Below, piece after piece: positions 37,835-46,461 of a stretch of DNA of 64,000 bases. Within the stretch, counting starts at the first letter, position 1; each line of letters begins with the position of its first letter. The notes under the pieces are model-generated. The model saw only the letters and a program-made list of their open reading frames with translations. It made no database searches and was not told the DNA's origin. The DNA comes from Bacillota bacterium (GTDB taxonomy: Bacteria > Bacillota > Dethiobacteria > DTU022 > PWGO01). The stretch is from assembly GCA_012518215.1 (NCBI GenBank), contig JAAYSV010000049.1, positions 125,025-189,024 of the forward strand, in the 5' to 3' direction. The position numbers and the translations under genes are program-made.

Positions 37835-38218
37835 TCAAAGATTGGCCACGGATTTGTGTTCCACCTTGCGATCAAAGATGCCGCGCTTTATCTCCCTGGC
37901 CATCATATTTTCAGCTTCTAGCTTCTGTTTGAGGTACTCGCAGGAAACCCAGGGATCCACGGCCTGCCCGCAGGTAAAAACATCAACAGCGGCATAACCA
38001 AGTTCGGGCCAGGTATGAATCGTCAAATGTGATTCTGATATCACCACTACGCCACTCAATCCCTGTGGCAGATACTGGTGAAAGGCCACTTCACGAACTT
38101 CAGCGCCGGCAACCTTGGCAGCTGAAACCATCTCTTGCTCAATAAATTCCCGATCATCAAGCAGTTCCGTGGGACATCCATAGAACTCGGCTAACACATG
38201 ACGGCCCAAAGCGTTCAT
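37835..38218 (-). CDS. speD: S-adenosylmethionine decarboxylase proenzyme
   Basis: 127 residues from ATG 38218, directly after AAGGAGGTATAAAG. Small prokaryotic AdoMetDC. It self-cleaves before the Ser of [12 protein letters not shown] to form the pyruvoyl cofactor; the conserved Cys is in DVFTCGQ. It supplies decarboxylated AdoMet to SpeE. Confidence 0.96.
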   Translation of the reverse strand: MNALGRHVLAEFYGCPTELLDDREFIEQEMVSAAKVAGAEVREVAFHQYLPQGLSGVVVISESHLTIHTWPELGYAAVDVFTCGQAVDPWVSCEYLKQKLEAENMMAREIKRGIFDRKVEHKSVANL

Positions 38219-38269
38219 CTTTATACCTCCTTGCAACAATGATTATAGCAGGGCAAAACGACAAATTAA

Positions 38270-38297
38270 ATTGTAACAAAATACATGGAAATGTCAA
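38270..38297 (-). promoter_or_regulatory. Promoter of speD-speE
   Basis: Minus strand: perfect -35 TTGACA (38292-38297), 16-bp spacer, -10 TACAAT (38270-38275), about 50 nt before speD. Confidence 0.65.
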
Positions 38298-38382
38298 TTA
38301 AATTTGAAATTATCATCGGGCTGGCCAGGAAGTTTCCTTGCTCTTCGTGGAGGCTCCCATCGTTGCAATGCGCCTGCCATGT

Positions 38383-39606
38383 TCAATTATCGACATCGGG
38401 CTCGTCATCGGGCTCACCCGGAATAATTTCCAGCCCGACAACATGACGCAAGATGCGGATAGCATCACGTATATTCACGTGCCTGTCTCCATCCAGATCA
38501 CCGGCATACAGCTGGGATGGGCTTAAATTGACCAGTTTCACGGTATGACGAAGCAGTAGAATGGCATCGTACACATCAATCTCTCCGTCCCTGTTCAGAT
38601 CCCCCCGTTTGACTTGCAGCCCGACGACCACTCCGCAGGCACCCGTTGCCTTATCACCGTCAACGGCCACGCGGACAAACGTCTCCCCCGGGCCTGCAGC
38701 CTTGACTCGCCCCTTCTCATCAACCGCCGCGATCTCGGGATGGTCCGAACTCCAGGCAAGTTCCCGGTAGAAAGCATTGGAGGGATATACAGTGGCCTTC
38801 AGATCGATAGCTTCGCCTTCGGAAAGATAGAATATATCTCCTTCAATGGAGACGTTTTTTATCATCACTGCAGTGGGCAGATCCAGTGCCATACCAATGC
38901 CGTTGGCCATGGCTTCCACCAATTTATTGCGGAATGATGGGCTTTGCAACAGGATGGCGTCGCCCTCGTTATCGATGAAACCATTCTCCACCAACAAAGC
39001 CGGCATCACCGTCTCCCGCAGGACATGGAAATCTGCCCTTTTCATCCCGCGGTTTATACTTCCGGCCTCCCGCCAGACCTTGCTGACAGAGGAATGAATA
39101 ACCTGGCGGATCTCTTCCTCTCTAGCCGAGGCGCCGCCTTTATAGATGTAATCCTCGTAACCCCGTACTTTACCCTTGTTCTCTCCCACCGGAGAGGCAT
39201 TGGAATGCAATGAAAAATAAAAATCTGCTCCCCAGGCATTGGCCATCGCTGTTCGGTCTGCCAGGGAAACATACACATCATCCCTCCGGGTCAGCATGAT
39301 CTCGCATTCAAAAATACTTCTCAGCCTCTCCTCCAGTGCCAGTGCCAGGATTAGATTGATCTCCTTCTCCTTCATCTCCATGTGGCCGACCGCCCCGAAA
39401 TCCCGGCCCCCATGTCCCGGATCGAGAACAATTTTTTTGATGGTGGCTGCCGCCAGTACCTGATCGGCGGGCAGACCAACCTCCAACGCGGCCCCATCCC
39501 CAACATCGGCCATCTCTTCGGCAAAGCAAGGAAAGGGAATGAGGGCAGCCATGATAAAAAAGAAAAAAAATGCTATGTATGAAGGTATCCTGCTCTGCAA
39601 GTTCAT
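38383..39606 (-). CDS. Secreted N-acetylmuramoyl-L-alanine amidase with Ig-like and dockerin modules
   Basis: 407 residues from ATG 39606 (GGAAGGAG upstream). Signal peptide with a Phe-rich core (FFFFFIMAALIPFPCFA). Amidase_3 domain about residues 55-235: IVLDPGHGGRDFGAVG (zinc His and Glu downstream), FSLHSNAS, and LLVENGFIDN with the catalytic Glu. A Big_2-type Ig domain follows (ATVYPSNAFYRELAWSSDHP). The C-terminal dockerin has two calcium loops, GDLNRDGEIDVYDAILLLRH and GDLDGDRHVNIRDAIRILRH. It cleaves the amide bond between MurNAc and the stem peptide; the dockerin implies docking to a cohesin partner not seen here. Confidence 0.93.
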   Translation of the reverse strand: MNLQSRIPSYIAFFFFFIMAALIPFPCFAEEMADVGDGAALEVGLPADQVLAAATIKKIVLDPGHGGRDFGAVGHMEMKEKEINLILALALEERLRSIFECEIMLTRRDDVYVSLADRTAMANAWGADFYFSLHSNASPVGENKGKVRGYEDYIYKGGASAREEEIRQVIHSSVSKVWREAGSINRGMKRADFHVLRETVMPALLVENGFIDNEGDAILLQSPSFRNKLVEAMANGIGMALDLPTAVMIKNVSIEGDIFYLSEGEAIDLKATVYPSNAFYRELAWSSDHPEIAAVDEKGRVKAAGPGETFVRVAVDGDKATGACGVVVGLQVKRGDLNRDGEIDVYDAILLLRHTVKLVNLSPSQLYAGDLDGDRHVNIRDAIRILRHVVGLEIIPGEPDDEPDVDN

Positions 39607-39686
39607 CTCCGTGTCTCCTTCCTGGGCTCTGTTTCTGCGATTAGCCACATAAAGTCGGCACCTTGAGGAGATTGAATTCTGTCATC

Positions 39687-40445
39687 TCAGCTGTTCTGGC
39701 AATCCACAAGCGTCAACACTACCCCGATGATGCCCCCATCCATATCTCTCCAGGGTGAAAAATAAAGATGGAAGTCAGCCATCCGGCCATCCTTCATTCT
39801 TGCACATGTCTTCACTGCCGCCAACAGTTTCCCTCCGAGAGCCTCCCCGAAGGCTTTCTCAAATTCATTTTCCTCTATATGGGGAAAACTTTGTCTGAAA
39901 ATTTCCGGGGCCAGGTCCGGTTCCCATCCAAAGGCACGTTCAGCACGGTCATTGCTGCTCTTGATCTTGCCTTCCCGGTCAAGGGAAATCACTGCTATCG
40001 GAAGCGCATTGATGACCCCATCGGCATTTTCACTCCGCTTGCGCAGGGCTTCCTCCTTGAAACCTCTCTCCGTGATATCCAGGCCAATCAAGAATACGCT
40101 GTCAATCCGATCGTCGGTGTATTTATCGATATTGTAAGACCAGAGTACAAGTCGGCTCTCTCCCTGTTTCGTGAGCATGGTGCTTTCATGGTAAAAAGGG
40201 AAATCGGTCACCTGCAGATTTTCCAGGAAAGCCTTGAAGAGTTCCAGTTCATCCACATTCAAAAATATTTCCCCAAAATTCTTTCCAACCATCTCCGATG
40301 CCGGATAACCTGAAATCCGTTCACATTGTTGATTGATGAACATGATCTTGCCCTGACGATCGAGGATAACAATTATACCGGCAAAATCATGGATGATCGA
40401 ACTGTACAACTCCTGCTGATTCCGGGGGAAACCAGGTTTGGACAT
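39687..40445 (-). CDS. Double-PAS-domain protein without an output domain
   Basis: 252 residues from ATG 40445 (GGGAG upstream). First PAS about residues 15-130 (GIIVILDRQGKIMFINQQCE, GLDITERGFKEEAL). Second PAS about 140-250 (ALPIAVISLDREGKIKSSND, LVDCQNS end). No kinase, GGDEF, EAL or DNA-binding domain remains, and the stop is clean, so it is either a complete stand-alone sensor or a truncated one. It is next to the HD-GYP gene on the same strand, 162 nt downstream; a role as a partner of that enzyme is only a guess. Confidence 0.85.
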   Translation of the reverse strand: MSKPGFPRNQQELYSSIIHDFAGIIVILDRQGKIMFINQQCERISGYPASEMVGKNFGEIFLNVDELELFKAFLENLQVTDFPFYHESTMLTKQGESRLVLWSYNIDKYTDDRIDSVFLIGLDITERGFKEEALRKRSENADGVINALPIAVISLDREGKIKSSNDRAERAFGWEPDLAPEIFRQSFPHIEENEFEKAFGEALGGKLLAAVKTCARMKDGRMADFHLYFSPWRDMDGGIIGVVLTLVDCQNS

Positions 40446-40606
40446 GCAAACATCTCCCTTGTATTGATTTGCCTCATGCCGCATCATTCCCACGCCGGCC
40501 CGGGCCCGAGAAGATCATTCTATCTTCATGTAATGTCAGTACTTCCAACCTGTTTCAAGGCATGCCCTGATGGGCGGCGCTATTTTCCACTACTTTCTTG
40601 GTTCTC

Positions 40607-41689
40607 TCACTCCCTGTTCACCACACCGCGGACCACCACATCCAGCTTCTGGGTCAGGTCTATTTCATAGGGATTGGGATGAGGGTGTTTCTCCCCCTCG
40701 TAGAGCACTCTCACCACCGGACGGTAAGGGTAACCTTCTCTGTTGGCGATGACCAGACCGCTTTCACCCGTGCTGAGTTTGACATGGGTTCCCGTCGGAT
40801 AAGCTGCGATAAACGAGAAGAACGCGGTCAGCATATCATGATTGTATTTGGTGCCACCTTCCACGGACAGAATATTCAAGGCTTCATCCGGCCGGTAATA
40901 TTTACGGTAGGGGCGCTGCGAGGTCAGAGCGTCGTATGTATCGGCAATGGCTGCAATCTGAGCCAACCAGTGGATATTTTCCTTTTTCAACCCCCGCGGA
41001 TATCCTTGCCCTTCCAGGCGCTCATGGTGCTGATAAATTATCTTTGCCGCACTGTCAGAATAGAGCGAACTTTTCTTGAAAAGCTCGTAACCGTACTGGG
41101 GATGTTTCTTGATCAGCGCATACTCCTCCCTGGTCAGTGGCCCCTGTTTTCTCAAAATCCTCTCCGGAACCTTAACATAGCCCAGATCATGGAGCAGAAA
41201 ACCGATGGTATTCCTTTTGATAAGACTCAGGGGGTAATTGAGTTTCATGGCCAGGATCAAGGAAAGCAGGGTCACGGTTAGGCTGTGGTCAAATGTGTAA
41301 CTGTCCGCCGACCTGATATCTGCCAGGCTGATGATAAGATTCTCGTTGTCCAGCAATTCTTCAATCAAAATGTTTATACCCTCGGATATCTTGTCTTCAA
41401 TGATACAGAATTTCCGCGCCGAGGTTCTCCCCCTCGATTCCTGCATCATCTCCTTGATCAGCGCCCGAACTTCCAATCTCGTTCTTTCCGCGATGATATC
41501 TTCCTCATTGACACCCTCCAGGCGCTCATCTTTCACATAAATCTGGCCGATTCCCAGCTGCTGCAGGTATTTTATGTAGTGTGTTTTCATCACTGTTCCG
41601 GCGTTCAGGAGTTTCTGCCCCGAAGACCCGTAGATAGCGCGAGCCACGACCATGCCCGAACGAACTTTGGTCAAATGTACCAGACGCAC
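40607..41689 (-). CDS. HD-GYP domain protein, probable cyclic-di-GMP phosphodiesterase
   Basis: 360 residues. An N-terminal region (about 1-130) carries a DUF3391-like head (VHLTKVRSGMVVARAIYGSSG). The HD-GYP domain follows: HDLGYVKVP (canonical HDxGKxxIP, here Tyr for Lys), KKHPQYGYELF, the HHERLEGQGYPRGL motif (canonical DGxGYP, here Glu-Gly) and IADTYDALTSQRPYR. The metal-binding His-Asp residues are intact, so hydrolysis of c-di-GMP is likely despite the substitutions. The ~50-residue C-terminal extension is unassigned. Confidence 0.9.
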   Translation of the reverse strand: MRLVHLTKVRSGMVVARAIYGSSGQKLLNAGTVMKTHYIKYLQQLGIGQIYVKDERLEGVNEEDIIAERTRLEVRALIKEMMQESRGRTSARKFCIIEDKISEGINILIEELLDNENLIISLADIRSADSYTFDHSLTVTLLSLILAMKLNYPLSLIKRNTIGFLLHDLGYVKVPERILRKQGPLTREEYALIKKHPQYGYELFKKSSLYSDSAAKIIYQHHERLEGQGYPRGLKKENIHWLAQIAAIADTYDALTSQRPYRKYYRPDEALNILSVEGGTKYNHDMLTAFFSFIAAYPTGTHVKLSTGESGLVIANREGYPYRPVVRVLYEGEKHPHPNPYEIDLTQKLDVVVRGVVNRE

Positions 41690-42115
41690 AGGTGATCAAT
41701 CCCCCCTCGATTTCCCGGAAAATTTTCAACCTGCCCTGTAACCATTCAAATCAAGCCACATCCATATCCAATGAATTACAGACAAAACACAGTTTACCTT
41801 CAAACAATGTTTGATTGACCTGAAATAAAAAAGAAAAGCCTGTATTCATTATTTATGATAATATTAAATTATCATAAAATGTTAGTCAAATGTAAGTTTA
41901 TGCCTGCCCTGGCCGGTGCACTTCAATCTGTTGAAAGGCCTGGAGCATTTGTACACGGATATCCGGCAGTGATGAAAATTCCCGAACCCGCAGCCGGCTC
42001 GGGGATTTCATCTCCAGGCTTCACTCGCCGTGCAGTTGACAGGGCCTGCTAACAGATGGGTAAAACACGAAAGGATACGAAGGGATCCTGCGCAACAATT
42101 TATGGGGGGATTGCG
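41690..42115. other. Divergent intergenic region with an 11-bp inverted repeat
   Basis: 426 bases between the HD-GYP gene (minus) and the 5'-nucleotidase gene (plus). A perfect inverted repeat TTTATGATAAT (41852-41862) / ATTATCATAAA (41868-41878) with a 5-nt spacer lies in its AT-rich part. There is no U tract after it, so an operator is more likely than a terminator. Nothing else was recognised. Confidence 0.6.
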
Positions 42116-44149
42116 ATGTTTAAAAACAAGATATGGACTGTCCTGCTGGCCGTGGCCGTTCTTGTATGCCCGGTTTTGATCAAAACCGACAGCCCTCTCG
42201 GTGCCGAGGGTATTTCCGAAGAATTATTCTTTACTATCTTGCATACCAACGATGAACACTCTGCCCTTTTTCCCGCACCGGCAGTCGATTTCCACCCGCA
42301 AGAAGATAATACTGCACTGGGTGGAATCGCACGCCTGGCGAATATTATCAACCGGATCCGGGAAGAAAAAAAAGCCGACCGTGAACCGGTGCTACTCCTC
42401 AGCGGGGGCGACTTTACAGCGGGGACCGTTTACAACTGGCTAACTTTTGAAGGGTATGCGCCCGAACTCTCCCTCATGCAACAGATCGGGTACGACATGG
42501 TGACCATCGGGAACCACGAGTTCGATAACGGCCCCGAAGTGCTTGCCGATTATTTCAAAACCGCCGGTTATCCGGAAGCAGCAGAAAAAACCTCACTTGT
42601 CGCCACCAATATCATCATTCCCGACCATCACCCCCTCAACGGGGTTGGAATCAAAAAGACCGAGATCAAGAAACTCGATAACGGCCTGCGCCTGGGTTTC
42701 TTCAGCATCATCGGCGACGATGCCATCAATGTGATAGCCGACCGGGGCACCCTGACCTTCGAGGATCGGTTCGATTCAGCCCGTGAAGCGGTGGGCCTTC
42801 TCGAAGACAGGGTTGACATCATCGTGGCCCTCAATCATGCCGGCCTGGACGAAGACAGGGAGCTGGCCTCGACGGTTCCCGGTATCGATATAATCGTCGG
42901 CGGGCATAGCCATACACGGATGGAAGAACCTGAAATCGTCGGGGATACGATCATCGTTCAGGCCGGTGATCTTTTCAAATATCTGGGTGTTCTGGAGCTG
43001 GCCTACAACCCGGAGACGGGTAAAATTCGTCTTCGCAATGATGATTCTGCAAACCCCTATCTTCTCCCCGTGGATAGCAGCGTACCCCAGGACCCGACTA
43101 TCTCCGCCGCTTTGGAGGAATATACACAGCTGGCCGGAGAAATGCTGGGACGACTCACCGGTGGCAAGTTCAATGATATTTTCATGCCCGTGGCCATCTC
43201 GGATTTTCCACTGTCCAACAGGCCCGATGACGAAGAAAATCCGATGGGCAACCTGGTGACCGATGCCATGCGCCTCGTTACCGAACAAAAAACGGGGCGC
43301 AAAGTTGATTTTGCTACCCAGGGAAGCGGCATCATCCGCAACGCGATAAAACCGGGAACGATGGATTTTTCACGGGGGAAGATCTTGCTTTACGATCTCA
43401 TCGACACCGTCGCACTGGGCAGCGGCCCTGACGGGCGTCCGGGATTTCCTCTCGCCTCCGCTTATTTCACGGGGGAAGAACTGTTCCGGGTCATGGAAAT
43501 TTCGGCATTGGCCTCGGCCTTCTACGGGGACGATTATTTTCTCCAGGCCTCGGGATGGCGGCACACTTACGATCCGGGCCGTGCCATCCTGTTCATGATA
43601 CCCGGCCTCGACTTTCCATTTCCCTCCGCCCGTTCGGTCTTGAAGGCTGAAAGATATATTGGAGAGGGAAGGCAGACCACACAGGATCATGATTACCTGC
43701 CAATGGAACGTTACGACCAGGAACTGTACCATGCCGTAACCGACTACGTCCTTATCGCAACGGCAGTCCCCGAGGTAGCCCGGCTACTGCCACAGCTGGC
43801 GGTCGAGCCCAAGGATGCCTCCGGGAACATCGTCGACAACCCGGAGGATCTGATCGTGCGTGTCGATGGGGAGGAACTTAAATTGTGGCAGGCGGTTCTG
43901 GAATACATTGATGCCCAACCAATCGGCATGGAAGGACTTCCGGAAATTGATGATTACTACAAGGATGTCCACGACAGAATCGTTACTGTCTCCGAAACTA
44001 CCCTGCTGACCAAAATTTTACTCTTCTTGAATGCCCTGTATATATTCCTTCCGGCAGCATATTACGTGCTGGCTCTTCTTGTCATAGTTGTAACCGTCAT
44101 CATTATATGGCGGCGCAGAAGAAGGGTCTCGGACCGTGCCGTTGTGTAG
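42116..44149 (+). CDS. Membrane-anchored 5'-nucleotidase/UDP-sugar hydrolase family protein
   Basis: 677 residues from ATG 42116 (GGGGGG upstream). Signal peptide (about 1-30), then the calcineurin-like domain with ILHTNDEHSALF, LLSGGDFTAGT, GYDMVTIGNHEFDNG, NHAGLDED and VGGHSHTRM. The C-terminal 5'-nucleotidase domain includes NPMGNLVTDAMR. Near residue 630 a single transmembrane helix (LYIFLPAAYYVLALLVIVVT) is followed by WRRRRRVSDR, so it is anchored with the enzyme outside, not by an LPxTG sortase signal. It likely dephosphorylates extracellular nucleotides for salvage. Confidence 0.92.
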   Translation: MFKNKIWTVLLAVAVLVCPVLIKTDSPLGAEGISEELFFTILHTNDEHSALFPAPAVDFHPQEDNTALGGIARLANIINRIREEKKADREPVLLLSGGDFTAGTVYNWLTFEGYAPELSLMQQIGYDMVTIGNHEFDNGPEVLADYFKTAGYPEAAEKTSLVATNIIIPDHHPLNGVGIKKTEIKKLDNGLRLGFFSIIGDDAINVIADRGTLTFEDRFDSAREAVGLLEDRVDIIVALNHAGLDEDRELASTVPGIDIIVGGHSHTRMEEPEIVGDTIIVQAGDLFKYLGVLELAYNPETGKIRLRNDDSANPYLLPVDSSVPQDPTISAALEEYTQLAGEMLGRLTGGKFNDIFMPVAISDFPLSNRPDDEENPMGNLVTDAMRLVTEQKTGRKVDFATQGSGIIRNAIKPGTMDFSRGKILLYDLIDTVALGSGPDGRPGFPLASAYFTGEELFRVMEISALASAFYGDDYFLQASGWRHTYDPGRAILFMIPGLDFPFPSARSVLKAERYIGEGRQTTQDHDYLPMERYDQELYHAVTDYVLIATAVPEVARLLPQLAVEPKDASGNIVDNPEDLIVRVDGEELKLWQAVLEYIDAQPIGMEGLPEIDDYYKDVHDRIVTVSETTLLTKILLFLNALYIFLPAAYYVLALLVIVVTVIIIWRRRRRVSDRAVV

Positions 44150-44232
44150 AATGGCAATCTGGCCCCACTCTTCCCCCATGTTTCCGGTCGGATTGCCTTA
44201 TTTCGCAAAAAGAAAGAGAAGCTGTAACCTGG

Positions 44233-44835
44233 TCAACGTTTCAAGGTTTTCCACAGCAATTTCCCGATGGCGATCAGCAGTTCGGGAGGCATCTCCGTAT
44301 CCCCTCCCCCATCTTGCTGACCCGAAATATTTTCCTTTAACAAAAAAGAAGCCCTTCCATGGTTTCTGATATAACGTTCACGTGCGATCTCACCCGAACA
44401 GAATCGCCGTTCCACCGTCCTGCAATTGAACACACAGGGAAGATAATTCCCTCCGGTCAGGTGGATCCTGCTCTTGAAAACTCCTTTGTCGGGGTATTCC
44501 TCCACCTTCTGGACGGCGCAAATATTTACATAGCCTCCGGCCCCATCATTCTTGCCGATTACCTGTCTCAGTTTCAGAGGAACCATGACCAAGTCCTCGC
44601 TGATCGGTAGAGGAACCCCCTGGGATATACCCAGGTATTGGCCGTAATCCTTGCGCAAAGCCTCCAGATCGATGGAAAAGACCCTGGCCATTCTTCTGAT
44701 AACCCATCGCGTGGTGCGCCTGTCGGCAAAGTTTTCACCGTCAATGGTATAGATGCGGGTTGCATTGCCGCCTTCTTCATCATAATAGGGAACGATGGCG
44801 GCAATCCGTTCCCGGTATTTCTCGATCAATTTCAT
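44233..44835 (-). CDS. ComK-like protein (competence-regulator family, tentative)
   Basis: 200 residues from ATG 44835 (GAAGGAG at 8-nt spacing; GTG 44844 is too close). The pattern resembles ComK of Bacillus subtilis by eye: an N-terminal AAIVPYYDEEGGNATRIYTI stretch, a DGE plus basic helix, GVPLPISEDLVMVPL where ComK has PPIMVDPSNQIFLFP, and a later YLPCVFNCRTVERRFCSGEI where ComK has MELPISYNSFENQVYRTAWL. ComK is a minor-groove DNA-binding activator of competence genes. DprA is also present in the window. The assignment is pattern-based and should be treated as moderate. It converges on the 5'-nucleotidase gene. Confidence 0.6.
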   Translation of the reverse strand: MKLIEKYRERIAAIVPYYDEEGGNATRIYTIDGENFADRRTTRWVIRRMARVFSIDLEALRKDYGQYLGISQGVPLPISEDLVMVPLKLRQVIGKNDGAGGYVNICAVQKVEEYPDKGVFKSRIHLTGGNYLPCVFNCRTVERRFCSGEIARERYIRNHGRASFLLKENISGQQDGGGDTEMPPELLIAIGKLLWKTLKR

Positions 44836-45179
44836 CTTATTCACTCCTTCACTATCTGATATTTTACCCGAACATATGTTCGGGGTAAAGAAGATATTGT
44901 CTCAATCATGACATCCCCCTGTCAGCAAGTTTTCTATTATTTGGCAAGCGGTATATTCCTGTCATTTGCGTTCATAGGCTCCAACACCGCTGTCATTACG
45001 AACCGGGAAAATCCCTTTCCGCTTCCTCGCCTTCACCGGCTATGGCTGCCCTTCACTCCATGTCGCTGTCGCCAACAAATCCGTACGGGGAAAAGCAGGA
45101 ACCAGTTTATACCGGTACCAAAGTGTGAACGAGGAGGGGATTCTTCGGTCGCGACAAACTACAGCCGCTCTCTCAGAAT

Positions 45180-45551
45180 GACAGGTTGTACCTTTTCTTT
45201 CTCTGGCAGTAGGGTAAGGGGTGCTTGAGGAGGGGATTCTTCAGGAACTGAAGCTCTCTTTTGTGGGTATGCGAAAATATAAAACCCAGGAAATAGCTTC
45301 TACCCTGAGTAAGTGGTATTGATGTGGGCTTCCTCGGCCGCCTACGTTTTCTTTTTCTTTTTTTATATGTTAGCTTGGCGACTTGGCCGTTCATGGGCCA
45401 TAGCAAAAGAACGGTTCAGGGAGTTAGTGTGGTCAACCAGGGGATTCTTCGGTCGCCCCAAAAGCAGGGCTCCCTCAGAATGACAGGTAATACACTGTCA
45501 CATCACGTCGGCAGTCCCGTTTCGCTTCCTCGCCTTCACCGGCTATGGCTG
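45180..45551. repeat. Near-identical ~372-bp direct repeat, copy 1
   Basis: Begins at GACAGGTTGTACCTTTTC and ends near GGCTATGG. It matches copy 2 (45794-46165) with about three substitutions that I could find by eye (GTGGGT/GAGGGT, GTTAGC/GTTGGC, GGTAAT/GGCAAT). The offset is 614 bp. Confidence 0.9.
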
Positions 45552-45793
45552 CCATTCACTCCATGTCGCTGTCGCCAACAAATCCGTACGGGGAAAAGCG
45601 GGAACCAGTTTATACCGGTACTAAAGTGTGACCGAGGAGGGGATTCTTCGGTCGCCCTTGAAAAACGGGGCTCCCTCCCCTCCCCTGTCATTCCGAGCAA
45701 GCGTTGTTTAACAGGAACACTAACATAAAGCTATAGAAAAAATGATGTAGAAACGGTAACACCGGGGTAAAAGAATAGCGCAGCGAGGAATCT

Positions 45794-46165
45794 GACAGGT
45801 TGTACCTTTTCTTTCTCTGGCAGTAGGGTAAGGGGTGCTTGAGGAGGGGATTCTTCAGGAACTGAAGCTCTCTTTTGAGGGTATGCGAAAATATAAAACC
45901 CAGGAAATAGCTTCTACCCTGAGTAAGTGGTATTGATGTGGGCTTCCTCGGCCGCCTACGTTTTCTTTTTCTTTTTTTATATGTTGGCTTGGCGACTTGG
46001 CCGTTCATGGGCCATAGCAAAAGAACGGTTCAGGGAGTTAGTGTGGTCAACCAGGGGATTCTTCGGTCGCCCCAAAAGCAGGGCTCCCTCAGAATGACAG
46101 GCAATACACTGTCACATCACGTCGGCAGTCCCGTTTCGCTTCCTCGCCTTCACCGGCTATGGTAA
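45794..46165. repeat. Near-identical ~372-bp direct repeat, copy 2
   Basis: Second copy of the unit at 45180-45551. The unit includes a long pyrimidine run (TTTTCTTTTTCTTTTTTTAT) and one module A. It carries no credible gene on either strand. Confidence 0.9.
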
Positions 46166-46461
46166 CCACTCACTCTATGTCGCTGACGCCAACATATCCG
46201 TACGGAAAAAAACAGAAGCCTAGGAACCAGTGTATAGCGATGGTAGGCTGTGTACGAGAAGGGGATTCTTCGGCCGCCTGCGGCTCCCTCCCCTCCCTTG
46301 TCATTCCGAGCAAGCATTGTTTAACAGGAACACTAACATGAAGCTACAGAGATAAATATGATATAGAAATGGTAACACCAGAGTGAAAAAATAGCGCAGC
46401 GCGGAATCTCGGGTAATAACAGGCGTTACTGATGCCTTTTTCCTTTAAACAACCAAGAATC

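Larger units (their letters stand above)
44985..46425. repeat. Non-coding repeat region built from interspersed repeat modules
   Basis: No gene is supported in about 1.6 kb (44836-46461). Two recurring modules are seen. Module A: GGGGATTCTTCGGTCGC... ending in CTCAGAATGACAG (near 45138, 45443, 45640, 46055, 46262). Module B: CTGTCATTCCGAGCAAGC...TTTAACAGGAACACTAACAT... ending in AATAGCGCAGCGAGGAATCT (near 45687 and 46302). The GAATGACAG and CTGTCATTC ends are complementary. A third element, TTCGCTTCCTCGCCTTCACCGG followed by CTATGG, occurs near 45027, 45520 and 46135. The short frames here are frame shadows of these repeats. Confidence 0.85.

Noticed and set aside
45173-46020. Two near-identical minus-strand open frames (starting MLWPMNGQVAK) 614 bp apart
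   Set aside because: They arise from the two copies of a non-coding direct repeat; sequence is Lys/Arg low-complexity from a pyrimidine run, with no ribosome-binding site.
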